From assembly GCA_013396915.1 (NCBI GenBank), contig VWZL01005037.1, positions 99,063-163,062 of the forward strand: a DNA stretch of 64,000 bases. The letters are read 5' to 3'. This document shows, piece by piece, positions 11,701-23,726 of the stretch (its first letter is position 1; each line of letters starts with the position of its first letter). The position numbers and the translations under genes are program-made. The DNA is from Stercorarius parasiticus. Lineage: Eukaryota; Chordata; Aves; Charadriiformes; Stercorariidae. The notes under the pieces were generated by a model that saw only the letters and a program-made list of their open reading frames with translations, searched no databases and was not told where the DNA came from.

Positions 11701-14700
11701 TTAATTTAATTTTGGAGGGTTTTTGAGGAAACAAAACCTTATGAAATCAGATCTGTTAAACTACCTAACAAAAAGGGCATCTGACTACTTAAATGGGCAC
11801 TAAATTCTGCGCTCACATATAGTCTCACAGAGGCTGGTAGGCTCTACTTTCATGGATAAGCACATCCTAAAAAGATTACAACATCTTAGGCAAAAGGCTA
11901 TTGAGTTACAATATGGATTAAATTACAGAATTTGGTAAGTGTGTAGTATCATATATCAGCACATCCACCAGTTTAGTTCAGGAGATAAATTACTAAAACT
12001 ATGCAAGAAACTGAATAGCCTCTTATGACAGTTTGATGCATTATTGATTCTTTTTCCATTTTTATTTCCAAAACAAATTTCGTTTAATTTTCATTATTTA
12101 ATTCCCATCATTTCAGGCGATTCACAGACTTTTTTGGCCGTTGAATGTCTTTCTTCAGAACACATTTAAGTAACTGAGTGGAAAATTCTGTCATAACCAC
12201 ACTTTTTCCTTTTAACTATTGGCAATTATTCTCCCAACTCACTGACAGGGTTACAACTAAGTTAATTTTTATATATGAAGACTGAAGAAAAAAATTTTTA
12301 CAGGCACACAGACACTTATCAGTACTCCAGCATTCCGAGTTACTACTCATCCAAAGCAATAATTATCCCTTGATTCAGCTAACCAGGAAGTCACCTATTT
12401 AATTTTTGCCCTTCTGTTTTAACAAAGGTTTCATAATACAATTTTTGCCGTTTCATTTCAGTTGCTTACACAGGATACTTTAATGCTGTAATAAAATGAC
12501 CTATATTAGATCAGTCAAAAAGCTCATTATTCATACTTTAGGCAAGCAAAGCAAAGAAGGTAACTCCTTTAAGCATTTGGTTCTGTTAAATCTTAATAAC
12601 AAAAATAATATTTCTAGGATATTTGTACACTACAGGGTAAAATGAAGCAAGCCAAACTATAATCATGAAGAATAACCAATTTAAGTATTTACAAAAATAT
12701 GTCTCTTTATGGGAACTGTTCAAACATAACCCAAGAAAGAAACAACTATATTCAGCCTCTGGGAACTTTTGCTAGACACATTGTTTTACATTTATATTAG
12801 ATCATAAAACATAATTGATATTTTCAGAAAAACTGTTTAGATTAGATGAGGAAAAGCTGCTTCAGCAGTAACTTCATGCTGGTCAACCAGAATGCAATAC
12901 TGTCACCTACATACACGTTTCTTATTTGGAAAAAGCAGAATATCTCACAGAACCAAAACTGAACTACTAGGAACAGGGAAACTAGCACCATTAGCATAGT
13001 GAAAGTTATACATGGTGAAAGACAGAAAATCTGGCAAAATTGTGGTATTTTTCGCCTGCTAAGAGAACATATTGCAAAATATATTTTACCAGTCCATGTG
13101 GCCTGAGGGGCTACAGATTGTACAATGATCATCAGGCCTAATTGTATAATAGCACAGAAGAATTCGGGATCCCCAGATTTCCTTTTACCTGTAATAAACC
13201 ATTGTTCAGTTCATTCAATAGCGGAATATTCTACTTGGGTCAATGACGGCAGCTCAGGCAAACAAAAGAAGCCTTTATGCTCCATCTAGACGTTGCAAGG
13301 TGCTTATTCAATTTCTTCTGCATCAGGGGCACTGTTCCTTACCTAATATGTATACATTTGCTGAGTGTTATTCAGCCTTTGTTGCTTCTGACCCTCACTT
13401 GGCATTTAATTCCCAGTCCACCAGGGTATTCATGCTTGATGGCACTGATGCACACACTGAATGCTTTATTTATTTAATGGTACAGGGAATGAAGCTATAA
13501 ACCGTATTAGACAATATCCTGTTTAAAGATGCCAATGGTCGGTGTCACAGCATTACTGACCCACGTCTACAGCGGTGAATATGTCATTGGAATTTAGAGG
13601 ACAGTATATAATGATTACAGATCAACACTGTAATAAGGAAAGAATAAGGTTTCAATTCAAAATCCCATTTAGCATTTTTCAGGAATATCGTTATAGTATT
13701 GAAAACGTTATGCATGTTTTTATGTTTTCGCTTTTTCAAAGATGCACATTAATCTTCACTGTTAGTGGCAAAGAGATTTTCCTCCAAATACTGCAGAGTC
13801 CCTAATAAAAACTGCTGATACTACAATGAAATGTGAGATATATCCCTGTGTAGCTATGCAGAATTATTTTAAAGCATGGTGCTCTGTGCCTAAAGCAGTA
13901 GACAGCTGATTGCAAACAATCCACATACAATTTGGTAACTAGTGAAGAAAAATAGTGACCTTTACTCAGTTGAAAAACTTTGTCATTTATAACAATAGAA
14001 GTAACTTCTACACCAGTATGGTATGGTCTTTCTCCTAGTTAAGGCAATGTTTTCAAAACAGCAAAACTCATTAAGATTATTCAAATATTCTCTCAAAAGG
14101 TCTATTATCTAAAACCAAACAAACAATATTTGACCACAACGTTAGGGAAGTGACCAACACAGTTGTGACCTGCTGAAATCTCCCCATTTGAATATACTGA
14201 CTAAAGGGAAATACCGCACAATCGCTAACAGGCAACAACAGCAAGAGGTATTTTAGAGGAACTTAAATTATTCTGGAAGCCTGGGACCTAAGATCCATAA
14301 CAGCCTATATCATCCGTTGTTTTTAATTATGTCTTTTAAAAAAGCTCCCCTGCTGTGTTTCCGAAATACTAAATGGCCTCCACAGCTACTTGGCATAACT
14401 CATTCTAATTCATGATTACAAGATGGTATTTTCAGACTATTCCCTATTTCCCAGCAACTACTTAAATGGAAAAAAAAAACCAACATTTTGTCTTAATTCC
14501 TATTTAAGCCTTCCATTTGAGGCATAGAATTTGAAATGCAATAAATGCCAAGTCACAGTACATAACATTTACATTATGTTTCTGCAGAATTCCTATGTAA
14601 AAGAAATTTTAAAAAGCTAAGCATGCTGATTTTAATATTTGTTTGTTTGGAAGAAAATTGGATTGTAAAAGTTTTACTTTAAAGCAGGATAGTGTGAACT

Positions 14701-15610
14701 GAATAAGATTTGGTTCCAGTTTTTATTCTTCTGTACAGGATACAGAATTTTAAGATTACAACCAAATATGTTAAAAGTAAAATGTTCTGCTCAATACACT
14801 ACACGTCGCATTTCCCAATTGCACTTCTACCTTCACATGCTAAAAACTGATACGTATATTTATCCCGTAAGCTGTGACTTAAACTCTTACTTCTAAGAAG
14901 GTTATGCCCTTAAGGTTCAAACAAAACACACTGGAAGGCACACTAACAGGAAGAGATTCGGCCACTTTGTGTGACCTGTCCTCTGCAGGATTACTCCCAT
15001 AAACACCAATAGCCTTTTCCTTTCTTTACTCTCTTCTTATTCCTAAAATACTACCGATTCTTTTTTAAAGAATATTGCCATTAAGGACTGTATCATTTGC
15101 ATAGGAGAATTATCATTGTTATCTCCCTGAGGAAAGAGCAGCAAGGTAATGGAAAGGGAAGGGAATAACTGAACGCTTGGGGTCATAAGGACTAAGCCTT
15201 AAACAAAGACAGAATACAGAGTATTCATGAATTTGCAACTAGTCAAAACGTGCCAAGGACTGGGTTTCCTCTCTGTAAGCTCTTTTGTGCCGCATGTAAG
15301 CAAAAGTCAAGCTAACTCCAAAAGAAGCGGTATCTGATTTTCTGGACAGTTTCTCTTATAGGATGTAGCTTGGGCTCTGTTTATCTGAAATAATGCTTGA
15401 CAGCTGCATCCCCCAAGCACATGCTCCGATACAATGTCCCAAGATGGGTGAAGCATGTATAACAAAATGAAACTTAAAGCAAGACAGCCGAGTCTGACTA
15501 AATCCCTGTTTCATCGAGTCCTTTCTTGACTGAAAGACGTGGGGACTGTCTCTTGGTAACTTACAGAGAAACCACCAGGTCTAGGGGGGAAATATAGTGT
15601 CATTCTTCGC

Positions 15611-15631
15611 CTTTTTCTTTTTTTTTTTTTC
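15611..15631. repeat. Poly-T tract
   Basis: CTTTTTC followed by T13. Simple low-complexity sequence. Confidence 0.8.
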
Positions 15632-16332
15632 TAAACATTGATTTTGAACAGCACATTAGAAAGAAGGATGACAGAATCAATAGAATTTAAGATGCTCTTG
15701 TAATCTGGGTTTAACATCATAGTAACACCTCTAATCAAAGACGGGGAACCCTTTGTGGCATTTTGACATCTACATCTATCATGTGGATATGGCTTTTATT
15801 GAGCTGAATTAACAACTTTAGTCAAATAATTAAAATCTAGCTGCCCAAAATGTCAGAGTAAAAGTAGTTTAACACTTCATCATTCTTGTAAAAGTGTAAT
15901 TTTAATCTGCACATTAAGCCAGCTGTTTTGTGGGTTTACAATAGAAGTAATCAAGCAATAGAACAGAAAAAGAAATTGTAAAACAGCAAAAGAAATAACA
16001 TTACAGTAGCCTGCCACATGTTGAAATTAGCACAGATTTTACTCCATGGAAATTAAATCCACCTATAAAAACTGATAATACCTCAAAACTATAAGCAAGG
16101 GAATACTTACAACATCAAATCCAACCTGGGTTCTATTTTTCTCCTTAAATAAAAAGGGCCATAAAAATCTCTCATTTCCTCCCAAAAGTGGGAGTGAAAA
16201 ATATCATGGGTTCTATCCTTCAATTTGTCTTCTCATATCCTGTTGCACTGGGAAAATCTGATTGTCCAACTACAAACTGAGTTTAAAAAGACCATGGCTG
16301 TCTTTTCAAATGGCATAAATGAGCATCACCAC

Positions 16333-16358
16333 AAAAAAAAAAAAAAAGAAGGGGGGGG
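16333..16358. repeat. A15-GAA-G8 homopurine junction
   Basis: A run of 15 A, then GAA, then 8 G on the plus strand. Both homopolymers are prone to length error in sequencing and to polymorphism. A T/G-rich stretch follows (about 16395-16450). Confidence 0.85.
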
Positions 16359-16560
16359 AAATAGTCTGTCTTTCATCTTTGCTGCTCCTCCCTTGTTTTG
16401 GCTAGGTGTTTTGTGGTGTGGTTTTTGTTGTTTGGTTGTGTGTTTTTTTACAGTGTGAGCGGATCACCCATGCTGCATAACTGATCAGGGAGCAGACCAC
16501 ATTTCTGCAGGGAGGGGCAAACTGAAGTTGGGAACAGGTCCCAGGGGTGGGGGAGAAGGG

Positions 16561-17000
16561 TAGGATGCTTTTTTAAGTGGTCACGCTGGCTTATTTTAAT
16601 TGCAAATGAGTATAATCTCAGATTTCTATTACTCTCAGCAGTTGAAGGGATTTGTTAATTTAATTAATAATAACTGAAATACAGACAAGCCAACAAGTAT
16701 TGATAATTCGCCATAATAGAGATTCCTTTGCATTTCCCTTCTATTATTATTGGTACTGGTGTACGAGACCATTTACACTAACCGATATGACCTTTTCAAA
16801 ATGAAGGAGTTAAGTGTGAGACAGGGGAGGGAAAGGAGATGAAAGATGATGCCGCTGCTGCAGTCATTTTATGTTAAAGGCTCTGCTTATATGCGTAATT
16901 CATACTGCTGAAGTCAGAATAATTTGAGAGCCGAGTTTTCAACAGCCTGTATAAATGGTGTGTTTTGTTTCAGGAAACGTTGTCTTCACTGAAATGCTGG
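16561..17000. promoter_or_regulatory. Candidate conserved non-coding element with homeodomain-type sites
   Basis: A complex, non-repetitive stretch in the intron. It contains a dense homeodomain-type block (16655-16673, TTAATTTAATTAATAATAA) and CCTTTGCATTTCCC (16725-16738, octamer-like). Several CpGs survive in an AT-rich context (TAATTCGCC, GTACGAGAC, ACCGATATGACC, GATGCCGCTG). Such a mix of retained CpG and clustered A/T-core motifs is typical of developmental enhancers in long neural-gene introns. No alignment was possible, so this is pattern-based inference. Confidence 0.35.
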
Positions 17001-17240
17001 TAACGTGTATATAATTACGCCAAAATAAAAATGAGTTTTTTAAAAACTTCGATGCCTTAATTTTAAAAATAAACTAGATCTAAGTGATGATTTTCTTTTA
17101 CTACCTTGATGCCATTATTTTGCGTTTTACTGATAAATATCTTTGTTTCAGCCATGTTCTTTCCTTATTTAACTGCATTAACAATATTAATGAGAGAACC
17201 ACACTTTCCATACAGATGAAAAAAAAACTTCATAGTCGTG

Positions 17241-17285
17241 TCTTCTTTTTCTTTTTTTTCCCCCACCTCCTTTTTTCACTTCTCT
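17241..17285. repeat. Pyrimidine-rich tract
   Basis: T/C-only runs (TCTTCTTTTTC, T8, CCCCC, CCTCC, T6) over about 45 bases with two A interruptions. Low complexity. Confidence 0.65.
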
Positions 17286-18098
17286 TATGGTTTAAAATGC
17301 AGAGTAGGTATTTCGAATTATGAGACTTGTACCACAGCAGTAGAGAGCCTACAGCAAAACACTTCCAAAGGGCCAAGTACTGTCCCCAGATGCACGGCAC
17401 GGCTTCTTATTTATTTCAGTGTGAGTCTTAAACAGGCAAAGAAGACAAAAAATAATAAGCACCTGGGGAAGAGATTAAGTTTAAGTAATAAGAAAAAAAT
17501 ACACCTAATCTTAAATACTTCTACACATTGTGGGAAGGTGCTGACACACTTCTCACCCCTGCAAAGTGAGGGGTAATGAGACAACTTAATTCTTTCATAT
17601 TTCGATAATGCTAGCTATGCCTAGAGACTGCAGTTAAAATTTCTGGCAAGAAATTTTCATTCCTGCAACTCGGATCCAAGTCCCAACAAGCACCTAGGCT
17701 GATAGATCTGAGATAACTCACAGATCGAGTTTCTAGGTTAAATTAATACATCCCCCTACTACTCTCTTTAGGCTGAGTAAGGTGAACTGAATTTCATTAA
17801 GAAAATCTGGAAAGTGCTGTTTGAATTGGCAAGGAAATAAGGAAGGATGGTGGGTGGCAGACTACCAGCTGAACACATCTGCAGCCTCAACTCCAAAGCT
17901 TTCTAGAAATCCACAATCCTACTGGATGAAGGGGGAAAACAAAGATACAAGAACTTGCGCTAAAGAATGCTCTCTTATCCAGGCTGGCCACTAAACCAAC
18001 AGTAACTGGAATGCCTTGATGCTTCTGGGAGATTAAGAATTGCCCCAAAGGGAAACACTGCAAAAGAAAGGGATTAACAAGAAGTGACTTCTAAAAAC

Positions 18099-18110
18099 TT
18101 TTTTTTTTTT
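18099..18110. repeat. Poly-T run (12)
   Basis: Uninterrupted T12 followed by AAATTG. Confidence 0.8.
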
Positions 18111-18767
18111 AAATTGTAGACAAGCCAGAAACAGAGAACAACAGCTGAAGGGGAAATTAGAAAGAAAATGAAACTCCTGAAGACGGTAAGTAATTGAGAA
18201 GGTTCAGATCTCTCGTGAGATTATTATGGCTAACAACCCAATTCAGAGAGATGAATGATACATGTTATCCTTTAAAGCATCAACAAGTCTGACAACGTAG
18301 CAAATAAACATTACAGGAAAATATTTTGCTTGTAGTACTAATTCAGTTGTTTTTACTCTTTCTTTAAAAGTACACTGTGTTCACATGGCTTAATGTTTTT
18401 GTTTGGAGTTTTTTTGCACTGATCCCACTCAAGCACATCACTGTGGAGACACCTGGAGTGGGTATCTACAGGCTTTTGCCCCTCAGACATCTTACAAATA
18501 TTCTCAACCTCACAAAAAGTTAAGTAGAAAATCTGTACAATATTCGTTTTTTATTATTTTAGTGTTCCATGGGAGAAACTGTGTATTACTCATCACAAAT
18601 GTCTCTCCGTCACAATTATTTGGACAGAGAGGTTGCAGGTTTTCCTGCACACGAAGTTATTTTCTTCCTCCCACCCTGCAGGAGCATCTTGCCTGGCTGC
18701 TATTTGCCTCTCACCGCATGGGACACCTTGTTGCCTGCGGGGCATCAGCCAGGGGAGCATCTTCCTC

Positions 18768-18800
18768 CTGACACTTGCCTGACACTCGCCTGACACTCGC
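18768..18800. repeat. 11-bp minisatellite, 3 copies
   Basis: Three head-to-tail copies of CTGACACTYGC: the first copy has T and the next two have C at the variable position. The array sits at the edge of a slightly GC-richer stretch (about 18560-18880) within otherwise AT-rich intron. No function is apparent. Confidence 0.9.
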
Positions 18801-21158
18801 AAAAAACAACGCCAGGCCGGCGCTAAAAACCTAGCAGGAAATGCATCCCACTGCTGCCGGTCCAATGTCCTGGACTCTCCCTGTACATGTCGGGTAGATA
18901 AACTTTTTTAAAAATTGAGAAGCGTAAAAGGGTCGCATTCTTGATTAAAAAACTCGGAAGAGTTAAGAAAGAAATGTAAAATATGAAAGCAAAATTGTAG
19001 AGCTTGCTTCCCAAGGAAACCCTTCCTAGCTCTTGCACGGTCTTGGTTCACTTGGCAGGTTTTCGAGCTCCTCCTCTACCCATAGCTAAGTCGCTTCAGA
19101 CAGTTACTCGCAGCTACATTTCCTCTGTTCCTTTGTTAAGGATGGAGTCCCCCCAGGGCTGCTCACAGCACTTGCTCAGGGCTACCTTCCTCTCCCTTCG
19201 ATCAAAGTGGAATATCTTAGTCTCCTATCAGGCATCACTGCCTTCCACAATTTCCAGCACTAGTCGTATCAAATACGGCTGTGGAAATTTGTATTTTTCC
19301 CTCCTGCTTTCTGGAGTAAAAAATTATTTTTAAAAAATGCAATTAAGTAGGATATCATTCTCCTTGCACTAGGGAATCGGGTTTCATTCAAATGAGATTC
19401 AAGATTTACTACAGTGTACAACTCCAGATTATAAATGTTATATATTTAGAAGTATTCGGCATACACATGGCTTACTTATTACCTACTGCCTCTTTTTAGA
19501 GCTTTTTGGAGGTCACTCAACATATGAATAATATGGCTAGCATCTAGAATGCCTTTTCCAGATTATTGTCCATTACTGTTCTGTGTATCAGTTTGGGAGT
19601 CTTGTCACTACAAAATTCAGTTCCCTCCAGCTGAATCTTAGCAAAAACACCCAACATAACAAATCTGTTTTTCTGGTACTGTTGTAACATCCAGTGTCTT
19701 TGTTCAGATCCGTATTCATTAAGCTCCAATAACAGAAAATATGCCGTGCTAAGAGGTCAAAGAATACAGTTTGTGTTTCTTAAAAAAACAGCGATATTTC
19801 CTTTTTGAATTGTTTTAAATATTCCCTACACATCCCAAAGGAATCTATCGCCTTCTGAGTGAACCTAGCCTCTTCTGCATGGTACAGGGCAACCTGTATG
19901 TACAAAATGCCATGCCTTGGCACCAAGGGCTTGCCATATGAATAATCAAATCATGAGAAGGTACTTGAAAGTAGTGACACTGAAGTGCTCAATAACGTGT
20001 TTAAATACTTTTTGGTTATTGACATAAGAAAGGAGATTATATGTTGACCACAGGAAATATGGGTATGATGAAAACAATGGAAGAGTTTGTTTCTATAGCT
20101 CAACCTTTATCTCTCTCTATATATGTATATGATCTGCAAAAATGGTGTGTGAAGATAATCTTAATGTTGTAAAGCTGATCCAAAAAAAACATGCATTCTA
20201 GCAAAAAAGCTGGTAAATAAACAAAACCATCCTTGAAATAATCATTATACTGCAGATACACCACACAACACAGCATAGCACTAAAGACCAACAGTAAATC
20301 TAAATTACAGGATATAGAAATTGAATTTGCTTAACATGATACGTTGAAGTTTTATTTGAACAACATTTTAATCTTTTTAAGAATTACTGTTTAACACATG
20401 ATGTCATAAATGTTACTCCTAAAAACTCAATTTTTTTCCCAGAGAAAATATTTCACTACTAATATTTCCCATTTGCTTCATTTAGAGGCACATTTTTCCA
20501 TTACGAGCTTTGGAAAGGAGGGAAAAAATCACTTTTTTGTGAAAGTGTCCAGTTTTCTCTGAATCCAGTTTGTTTCTACATGATCAATCCCAGTTGAGCT
20601 CATATATCTCACAGTAAAACTTATGAAACAGCTACAACAAACATGAGAAAGACAAGAAATGGCTGATCTGACTTTCCGCTCAGGCTATCGCTGGATGAAC
20701 AGATCAGTTTCCCAGATGTCTATTCATGCCTGGGCTGGAGAAGCTATTATAATGAAAATCAGAGTTAAAAGGTCTGGGGCCTTACCTGGCCTGGAGGGCA
20801 TCCTCCAAAAAATCCTGTTTTTCCTGGTCTAGGAGTCGCCTAAAGAAGTGACCCCTTGAACAAGGTGCGTGAGTCATTCAGAGGCCTGCAACAAATTCCT
20901 AAATGCGAGATGCTATTTGGTCTTTGCTATTTACCCATTTCCCTCGGGTTAATGCACTTCAGCAGCAACAAGAGCTGGAAAATGCCACTGTCATCATGAC
21001 TGGATTTTAGGCACCTAAAATGCAGATACAATGCCTAATGGCATGCACAAACATATTTTTCATAACACCTACAAACCTACAGCGTGCACCTACAATGAAG
21101 TGGTTGCCTCCATCTCTAAGCACATCAGCACTTTTAAAAATACGGGCTCTTGGGACAG

Positions 21159-21187
21159 AAAAAAAAAAAACAACAAAAAAACAACCA
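21159..21187. repeat. A-rich tract with CAACA interruptions
   Basis: A12, then CAAC, then A7, then CAACC. It resembles a decayed poly-A tail, but no retrotransposed body could be recognised upstream. Confidence 0.6.
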
Positions 21188-21699
21188 AGTTTTGTAGAAA
21201 CTAGGACATCAACAGGAGACTGAGGAAATGGGTTCAGAGCTAATTTGATTCATCATAACCTACACAGAAAGGGATAGCCCTGTGTTCTCCTCCATGTCCA
21301 CATCAACGCCCAGCCCCTCATGCCACCCCCAGGGCTGGGAAACAACGGGGGCCAGCACCGTGATGGAGCCGAGCCCTGGCTCCTGGGGGAACACATAGTC
21401 GTGGCTGGGGTGGAGGAGGAGCTCCCCACATTCAGACCACTGCCGGGATTGAATTCATCGAGAAACCGGGATACCCACTTTAAGTCCCCAAAGCCCAGGA
21501 AGCAAACTGACCAGTGCTGCTGCTGCATTTCAATAAGCTCCAGTCTTTACGAATTAGCTAGACAATTCTACCTCCAGAACCAGATTAAGATTCAAATTAG
21601 AGTTAATTGATTGAAAAAATTCTTTGAGTAGTTAATTGTTCTCCGAGTTTGCTGAATCGCTGCCTACAAACTCAGAGACAGAAAACAATGCAGATTAAG

Positions 21700-21960
21700 C
21701 ACATGGAGAAAGTTTAAATTAATTTTAGTGAGCTGGATCCAATTATCATGAATATTTATTTTACTTTAGATTGGCACTAACAGAAACATGCATTGCCAAT
21801 AGTTTAAGATATGCAAAGAGAAGAGAAAGATCTAATCCATTACATCAAAACCCACACAATGATTTTTAAGGGAGTCGATTTGCATAGAGTAACTGCACGC
21901 TCAGTATTATTCCAGGCTCGTTCCCTTTAGGACTACAGATTCAGGACAGTTTCCCACCTG
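21700..21960. promoter_or_regulatory. Candidate enhancer with POU octamer and NFI-like inverted repeat
   Basis: Contains an exact POU octamer ATTTGCAT (21878-21885). TTGGCA (21771-21776) and TGCCAA (21794-21799) form an inverted pair of NFI half-sites, though the 17-base spacer is longer than a canonical NFI dimer site. The surrounding sequence (AATTATCATGAATATTTATTTTACTTTAG) is non-repetitive. Function is inferred. Confidence 0.35.
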
Positions 21961-21973
21961 TAAGATGCAAAAA

Positions 21974-22011
21974 GATATATACATAGATATAGATATAGAT
22001 ATATATTTATA
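21974..22011. repeat. GATATA-type microsatellite
   Basis: Imperfect repeats of (A)GATATA: three clear GATATA units flanked by ATAT runs. Confidence 0.8.
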
Positions 22012-22386
22012 ACTATCCTTTTGGTACCTGCTGAGTTTTTAGTCAAAACTATTTTCATCTATGAATGTATATTTTATGCAACAGATGCCAGAGGAAATGA
22101 CTTGACTGTAAGTGAATTAATTTATTTTTAAAATAATGTTTCCTTTAGCATCCTTAGTTTGAGAGGAAAGGACCTGTGAACGCTAATCAGGGTTCCAGTG
22201 TTTACTCCCTCTGTATTTTAGGGCAAGTAACTTGACCTTTCCTTCCATGATTTGTTCATGTATAAAACGAAGAAACATTAACACAACGGCACTAGAAGTT
22301 AACTGTTCATAAAATGTTCCGAGGACACCGTGCAGTGGAGAGCTGTGCTACACTCTACTGCACACCTTCCCAAGCTTGCAAGCTAC

Positions 22387-22438
22387 TTTTTTTTTTCTTT
22401 TTAAAAAGTTCTGTCATTTTTACTTTTTTTTTTTTTCT
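22387..22438. repeat. Two poly-T tracts
   Basis: T10-C-T5, then after about 20 bases T13-CTCC. The spacer contains AAAAAG. Confidence 0.75.
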
Positions 22439-22599
22439 CCTAATTAGGAAACTTCCTTAGAACCAGTTTGCTAATGCAAGACCAGGCTTTTGCAGGGGGG
22501 AGCTAAAACTCAATGGATGCAGGTAGCTCTTCTCTTCTACTATCAAAATTACGTTTTCTTCCCAGAAACTTAAGGAGAAGACAGAGAAGCAGGGAAGAG

Positions 22600-22840
22600 G
22601 AATGTACCAGCTACTGGGCTGGTGGCGGTGGTTCAAGGTGAGAACGCACAGGGAGGTCTCTGAGCTCCGAGTTTCTGCACCGCTCAGCTGCTCTGCTCAG
22701 TTGGCTCCGCAGGTCAGCTCCCTGGCACAGCTATAACCTCATCCCGCAGGAAATTGCCGCTGCCGAGCCCCCAACTCCCCTCCAAGGTTAGCACCAGCAC
22801 CAGCACGCGAGTGGCAGGGGGTGAACACAGCCAAGGCAAG
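22600..22840. other. GC-rich patch, unidentified
   Basis: About 240 bp much richer in G+C than the surroundings, with several CpGs and a short (CACCAG)n run near 22791-22806. No ORF or repeat family was recognised. It could be an old repeat remnant, a non-coding exon or simply a local composition change. Confidence 0.4.
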
Positions 22841-22844
22841 AGTG

Positions 22845-23010
22845 AAAGGAAACGATGATTAATTCAGCGTAATCTGTGCATGACTTGAATGTGACCTAAG
22901 ATTGATTAGTCTTCCTAATCTAAACAAAGGCAGAGAGAAACTCATCCATTTATGGGGAAGCATTTCTCAGTTAAGTGAGAATTCTTATCAAGTGCTATAT
23001 TTTTTAAGGT
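22845..23010. promoter_or_regulatory. Candidate regulatory element with paired TAATC motifs
   Basis: GATTAG (22904-22909) and CTAATC (22915-22920) form an inverted pair of the K50-homeodomain (OTX-like) core, five bases apart. GATTAATTCAGCGTAATC lies about 40 bases upstream. It follows a GC-rich patch. Motifs are seen; function is inferred. Confidence 0.28.
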
Positions 23011-23650
23011 TTTTAAAGCACCTAATTCTCCCTGAGTGAAACAGAAGTTAGTCACCTAACACATTCAGAAATACACCCATAATTGTCAGCCTTGTCTCAT
23101 GTATTAACTAGAGTTATTACCTTGATCAGTTTTACTCCTACTCAAAGTGATAATGAAATGGCAATTTTTTCTAGCTGTTGAAACACAACCTCCTTGTTTC
23201 CTTGCAGTAACATTGCAAATCAAATAGGTTACAGAAAAAATTAGAGAGAGGAAGATGGAGATATGCATGGATTTTTTTTTTTTCACAGAACCGTATGAGA
23301 ATTAACCTTGGAAACAAACTGAGATCCTTTAAAATAGGCTTTGGGGTCGATACTGATGTTTTTTGAAGATACTTAAGGCCATTATTTTTTAAACACCAAT
23401 AATCATACAGTAGCATGAGCTCAACATGAGTGCATCAAGAGATGGCAGGAGTAATTTTCAAGCTAGTTAAAAAAATCCTGTTGATTTCCTAGATTCTGTA
23501 ATTATCAATCACTATGTATTAAAATATTTATTAACTCTTCATAACTGGTTTTAAAGAGTGCATAATTAGTAACTATGTTTTCTTCATCAGGATTCTAAAC
23601 TCTCATCTGAGTTTTTCAATTCAGAAGAAAGGTATTATCATCCATCAGTC

Positions 23651-23726
23651 TTTTTTTTTGGCTTTGTTTTTTGTAGGTAGTTTTTTTTTTTTCTTAGTTT
23701 TGTTTGTTTGTGTTTGTTTTTTTTTT
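23651..23726. repeat. T-rich and (TTTG)n low-complexity tract
   Basis: T9, TTTTTTG, T12, then TTTGTTTGTTTGTGTTTG and T10. A composite T/G-rich low-complexity stretch. Confidence 0.8.

Noticed and set aside
12842..13132. 96-codon hydrophobic minus-strand ORF resembling a membrane protein
   Set aside because: The hydrophobicity follows from the A/T-rich composition on that strand (Phe/Leu/Ile codons). There is no domain and no splice context.
18403..18865. Overlapping ORFs on both strands around 18.6 kb
   Set aside because: They are mutually antisense and include the 11-bp minisatellite. They are explained by locally higher GC.
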